Below, piece by piece: positions 45,145 through 48,461 of a stretch of DNA of 48,461 bases (within the stretch, counting starts at the first letter, position 1; every line of letters begins with the position of its first letter). The notes below the pieces were generated by a model. The model was not told where the DNA came from and did not search any database. It saw nothing but the letters and a program-made list of their open reading frames with translations. The stretch is taken from positions 1 through 48,461 of IMG/VR virus record IMGVR_UViG_3300006100_000019, one strand, 5' to 3'. Made by a program: the position numbers and the translations under genes. The DNA is from a virus.

Positions 45145-45612
45145 TTAATATCCTCTTAATTGACGATCACGGTTCTCTTGGTTCTTGCTCATGTACATGT
45201 TGTACATTTCCTTTGGAGTCATTCCTATTGAGATCGCATAATTCATGAAAAAGTGAAGCATGTCCACTATTTCAAACTTACACTCAAGCTGATCGTTTGG
45301 GGAAAGATCAGAGAATTTTAGATTATCGTAGTTTGAGTGAGCCTTTTTCCAATACTTCCAGATAGCATTGCCGTCGCCGTCCTTTATTCCGCCAAGTGCG
45401 TCTGTTGCTTCATGGATCTCATCGACCATTGCATGGGAGTTTGCGTGCCAGAAGTTCATGACGTCTCGAAGAGTCATGTTTGAAAAATCGAATCCGTAAA
45501 CGGTTTCTTGGGTGTCTTTTTGGAGAGCCATTATGTCTCCAAGAGTGTCAGTAGATTTTGAATAGAGATCTTCTATTTGAAGTTGGGAACAGGTGTTATC
45601 TATATTTGCCAT
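45145..45612 (-). CDS. 56: dCTP/dUTP pyrophosphatase, T4 gp56-like
   Basis: The 155-residue protein belongs to the all-alpha NTP pyrophosphatases (MazG/dimeric dUTPase). Its metal-binding motifs are MVDEIHEA (Glu65, Glu68) and KFEIVDMLHFFMN (Glu114, Asp117). The whole second half follows T4 gp56 (dCTPase-dUTPase) closely from memory: AIWKYWKKA, LSPNDQLECKFEIVD, IGMTPKEMY and a final KNQENRDRQ plus GY. gp56 hydrolyses dCTP and dUTP to monophosphates. That removes dCTP and feeds dCMP hydroxymethylase in T4. It heads the replication operon behind a GTATAAG element 18 nt upstream. Confidence 0.9.
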   Translation of the reverse strand: MANIDNTCSQLQIEDLYSKSTDTLGDIMALQKDTQETVYGFDFSNMTLRDVMNFWHANSHAMVDEIHEATDALGGIKDGDGNAIWKYWKKAHSNYDNLKFSDLSPNDQLECKFEIVDMLHFFMNYAISIGMTPKEMYNMYMSKNQENRDRQLRGY

Positions 45613-45630
45613 GCCTATTAATTTGATCTC

Positions 45631-45638
45631 TTATACTT
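45631..45638 (-). promoter_or_regulatory. Putative early promoter -10 (AAGTATAA) of the replication operon
   Basis: AAGTATAA on the minus strand lies 18 nt before the dCTPase ATG. It is the only promoter-like site seen at the head of the 45612-to-33807 run. Confidence 0.5.
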
Positions 45639-45697
45639 TGCTAACTCTGCAAGGATCTTTATTTTACAACATTTTTTAGAATTTCAAAGACTCGGCA

Positions 45698-45715
45698 GAT
45701 AAATAATTAAAAATA
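45698..45715 (+). promoter_or_regulatory. Late-type promoter element (GATAAATAAT)
   Basis: gATAAATAATTAAAAA lies 19 nt before the sheath ATG. It shares a 114-nt divergent gap with the minus-strand early-type element at 45631. Confidence 0.55.
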
Positions 45716-45726
45716 GTTGAACAAAA

Positions 45727-48461
45727 ATGGCCGATTATACGATCAATCTAAATAATTATAAGGCAAGTGGCGTTTACACAGTCGAAGTCGATCAAAGCGA
45801 AAACGTAGTACTGCCTCTCACGACAGGTAGGCTAATTGTTGGATCTAGTAGAGTAGGTCCATTTAATACAGTCGTTCTAATAAACGACATGAGAACTCTA
45901 AAGGCGGTCTTTGGAGACATCGATCCTAAATTGGAAAAGGCAGGTAGCTTCTTCCATAGATCAATTGAGGTCGCTCTAAGAGAAGGACCGGTGTTTGCTC
46001 TTAATGTTATGCCTCTAGACACAACGCTGGATCCAATGGCAAATCTGGATCAGGCATACTTTACAACATTCAATACTGAAGCGGCATCAAACAATAACGA
46101 TCAAACAACAGTAGTAAACACATATCCTGTTGTTAATTTCTTTAATCGTCGTAGACTCTGGTTTGCAGATTCTGCACAGTTGAATCTTACTAAGAATATT
46201 GCATTAGGCGACGATCCAACACAGCCTGATTTTGGACAAGTTACTGAACAGTCAAACAAGATACTTTCATTTGTAAACCTAGGAAATAGCAATGTTACAA
46301 TATGGGTAAGAAAGGCTGCGATAACAGGATACGACCTTACTGCAAAAGAATGGTACTCAACAATCGGTACTGGAATCTCTTTCCCTAGTTTTGTTCACCC
46401 TGACGACCTTATCTCTGACTATTTTGTAGAGGTAATCGCAGTTAGTGGAGACTGGTCAAACTACCTAAGACTTTCAAAAGATCCAATATACAAAGCATAT
46501 TTCGATGAGTCTGGATTAAAAGCAGCAAGTGCGGCTAACTTCTTTGCTCTTCGTGAAATAACGGTGGTTAACAGAACAGTAGGCTGTCTTATCCCTGATT
46601 TTAATGATCAGACTGGATCTACAGTAGCAATTGATCGTCTAATAAACAGAGCATTTGCTTCTACTGGAATACTTTGTGCTCTTGATACGGAAAAGCTTGA
46701 TTTGATCAACCTTGCCGATTCATCATACAATGATCAATCGGTTGAAACATATCGTGTAGACATTGTAGGACAAGGATACGATGATCTAGTATACTTTGCA
46801 GATAACGGAGGATATGATACCAATCTTACAACTGAGGTTGCACCAACTCCATTGATAGATACAATAAGCTATAGAAGACCAGGTAATTCTAGCTTAATTT
46901 TTAAGATGGACAGCACAATTGCTGAATCTACAATATCAGCAACAATTGCAAACGGAGAGCAGTATCTTATAACTACACCATCACCTATTGTAGACTATAT
47001 TATTGCTACTGAAAACAGCAAGATGTACGAAGCATATATGGGAGGATTCCTAAAAACTGGAGACCGTGTGGTAGACGGAACACATGTGTACTACATAAAA
47101 ATAACAGACGGTCTTATTGCAGGTTCTCCATCAATCAAATACATAAGAATTGATGCTTACTCAGACATAACTCTTACTAACGTTGTAAGCATGGCACACT
47201 ATGCTACAGCCAGCCCAGTAAATACATACGTTAAGGTTGAGCTTGCAAGCGGCTCAGACTTTAAGCATACATTTAGCTTAACGTCTGATTTTGTCAGCTA
47301 TTCAATAACCCAGCCAAATAAATTGACCATTGAATTTGCATCTGCAAATAAAGCAGCAATTGATGAGTTCATCAAGACTAATCAGTACATTAAGGCAAGA
47401 ACGACAGCGGGTCGTACTCGTTTCCTAAAGATTATTTCTATTACTAGCTCATATAGCATAATGACTACTAATTATACATATAATATAACAACAATGTCTC
47501 CAAGCACACCTGAAACGGTGGGAATTGATATTACTGGAAATACAATAGAAGTATACAAAGGAATTTACAACTTTGTTTCCACTCTAAAAGGACAGTATGC
47601 TGGAGGATTTAAGATTCGTGAAGCTCTATTGCCAAATGGAACTGCCGCACGCCTTGAAAACACCGATCCTAATACAGGTATAGGAATATTGGAATATTTA
47701 TTTGCATATACTTCTATACCACAGGCTCTTGCAACTGGTGAAATAGTTGACTTTAGATATGTTGTCGATAGTTATGCTGGAACTATATCACATAGTTCTA
47801 AATATCAGCTTGCTAAATTAGCGGCTCTTCACGGACAGGCAATGGCAATATTAAATGATCCTTCGGTTCAACAACTTGAGAAATCAGTAGACCCTAGCTT
47901 TATTGATACTACAACTAAATTGGTTTCAGCTGAATACATCTCTACTGGAGGAAACCTTGCTGCAAATCCTCAATTTACATTTGCATTCGCAGAAGAAGAC
48001 ATAAATGGAGTACCTCTTTCGTCTTATTCTACTTACTTCTTCCCTAACCTGATCATTAGAGACGGAAACAAGAATATTTCAGTTCCGCCAGCAGCATATG
48101 TTTCTAACTTATATGTTAGAAAGTTCAAAAATGGAACTCCATTCTTGATAGTTGCAGGAGGTAAGAGAGGAGTAATCTCTGATCCTGAAATAGTCGGAAT
48201 TGAATATGATCTTACTGATGAAGATAGAGGATATTTAGAGCCAGTCGGACACAATCTTATTGTTAAGCGTAGAGGCTTCGGAATTCTGGTATTTACAAAC
48301 AATACTGCTTATCAAAGAGTTAACTCAGCCCTAAACAATGCTCACGTTAGAGATAACCTATCAACTATTGAAAGAGACATTGATCGTATTCTCTTTAACT
48401 TCCTATTTGATTTCAATGATGAGATCACAAGATTGCGTGTAAGCACACTGGTTAAGAATTA
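45727..48461 (+). CDS. 18: Tail sheath protein, T4 gp18-like, 3'-partial
   Basis: The frame opens at ATG 45727 (leader aacaaaaATGGCC) and is still open at the window end after 911 codons. T4 gp18 has 659 residues. The N-terminal part (GRLIVGSSRVGPFNTVVLINDMRTLKAVFGD, then a segment ending VALREGPVFALNVMPLD) matches the first sheath domain. The end contains the conserved C-terminal core: DRGYLEPVGHNLIV, RGFGILVFTNNTAYQRVNSALNNAHVRDNL and IERDIDRILFNFLFDFND. This core forms the contractile mesh and binds the tube. The middle is enlarged by several hundred residues of beta-type insertion domains exposed on the tail surface. Contraction of this sheath drives the tube and gp5 spike into the host. 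Confidence 0.94.
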   Translation, partial: MADYTINLNNYKASGVYTVEVDQSENVVLPLTTGRLIVGSSRVGPFNTVVLINDMRTLKAVFGDIDPKLEKAGSFFHRSIEVALREGPVFALNVMPLDTTLDPMANLDQAYFTTFNTEAASNNNDQTTVVNTYPVVNFFNRRRLWFADSAQLNLTKNIALGDDPTQPDFGQVTEQSNKILSFVNLGNSNVTIWVRKAAITGYDLTAKEWYSTIGTGISFPSFVHPDDLISDYFVEVIAVSGDWSNYLRLSKDPIYKAYFDESGLKAASAANFFALREITVVNRTVGCLIPDFNDQTGSTVAIDRLINRAFASTGILCALDTEKLDLINLADSSYNDQSVETYRVDIVGQGYDDLVYFADNGGYDTNLTTEVAPTPLIDTISYRRPGNSSLIFKMDSTIAESTISATIANGEQYLITTPSPIVDYIIATENSKMYEAYMGGFLKTGDRVVDGTHVYYIKITDGLIAGSPSIKYIRIDAYSDITLTNVVSMAHYATASPVNTYVKVELASGSDFKHTFSLTSDFVSYSITQPNKLTIEFASANKAAIDEFIKTNQYIKARTTAGRTRFLKIISITSSYSIMTTNYTYNITTMSPSTPETVGIDITGNTIEVYKGIYNFVSTLKGQYAGGFKIREALLPNGTAARLENTDPNTGIGILEYLFAYTSIPQALATGEIVDFRYVVDSYAGTISHSSKYQLAKLAALHGQAMAILNDPSVQQLEKSVDPSFIDTTTKLVSAEYISTGGNLAANPQFTFAFAEEDINGVPLSSYSTYFFPNLIIRDGNKNISVPPAAYVSNLYVRKFKNGTPFLIVAGGKRGVISDPEIVGIEYDLTDEDRGYLEPVGHNLIVKRRGFGILVFTNNTAYQRVNSALNNAHVRDNLSTIERDIDRILFNFLFDFNDEITRLRVSTLVKN

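Overview
The window is one continuous piece of a large T4-like myovirus genome (Straboviridae-related or more distant, jumbo-class gene style). Genes are packed edge to edge on both strands, often overlapping by 1-8 nt. No host genes, tRNAs, insertion sequences or CRISPR arrays were seen. Recognisable T4-type products are the tail sheath (gp18), tail tube (gp19), prohead protease (gp21), major capsid protein (gp23), baseplate spike (gp5), topoisomerase II (gp39/60 and gp52), UvsX, replicative helicase (gp41), gp46/gp47, the exonuclease half of DNA polymerase (gp43) and a gp56-type dCTPase. Start codons have A-rich leaders (often caaaaATGGC) rather than clear Shine-Dalgarno sequences. This hints at a Bacteroidota host, but that is inference only.

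Layout. 1-2679 (+): baseplate and tail-tube-associated proteins, then a lysozyme-less gp5 spike. 2743-9360 (-): a metallopeptidase, a Cys-rich protein, a flavodoxin-fold reductase, then a surface-sugar cassette (NeuB-like synthase, four different glycosyltransferases, NeuA-like cytidylyltransferase, MAF/DUF115-like protein). 9395-14616 (+): DnaJ, a protease-scaffold fusion, the capsid protein and a Dps-like protein, with two strong terminators. 14862-22777 (-): a DIP1984-family protein, topoisomerase II subunits, an XPD/DinG-like helicase, a HAD phosphatase and an Fpg/Nei glycosylase. 22852-25455 (+): small proteins and the tail tube. 25477-27395 (-): dCMP deaminase and a thymidylate synthase/dCMP hydroxymethylase family enzyme. 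27435-33834 (+): a giant collagen-like fibre and a second fibre/spike. 33807-45612 (-): the replication and recombination operon, from dCTPase through DNA polymerase, UvsX, gp41 and gp47/46 to a glycosyltransferase. 45727-end (+): the tail sheath, cut by the window edge.

Organisation. Replication and metabolism genes lie on the minus strand and virion genes on the plus strand. An rATAAATA-type element (T4 late-promoter-like) precedes several plus-strand virion genes. A GTATAA-type element sits 16-24 nt before the first genes of minus-strand operons.

Main points of interest. (1) The dCTPase and a ThyA-family enzyme carrying the dCMP-type Asp suggest that DNA cytosine is replaced, as in T4. 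(2) DNA polymerase stops cleanly after motif A, with no C-terminal half in the window. (3) The prohead protease is fused to a scaffold containing ten 14-residue repeats and a likely internal start. (4) A sialic-acid-like sugar cassette contains an AT-rich block of glycosyltransferases. (5) There is a shared promoter grammar.
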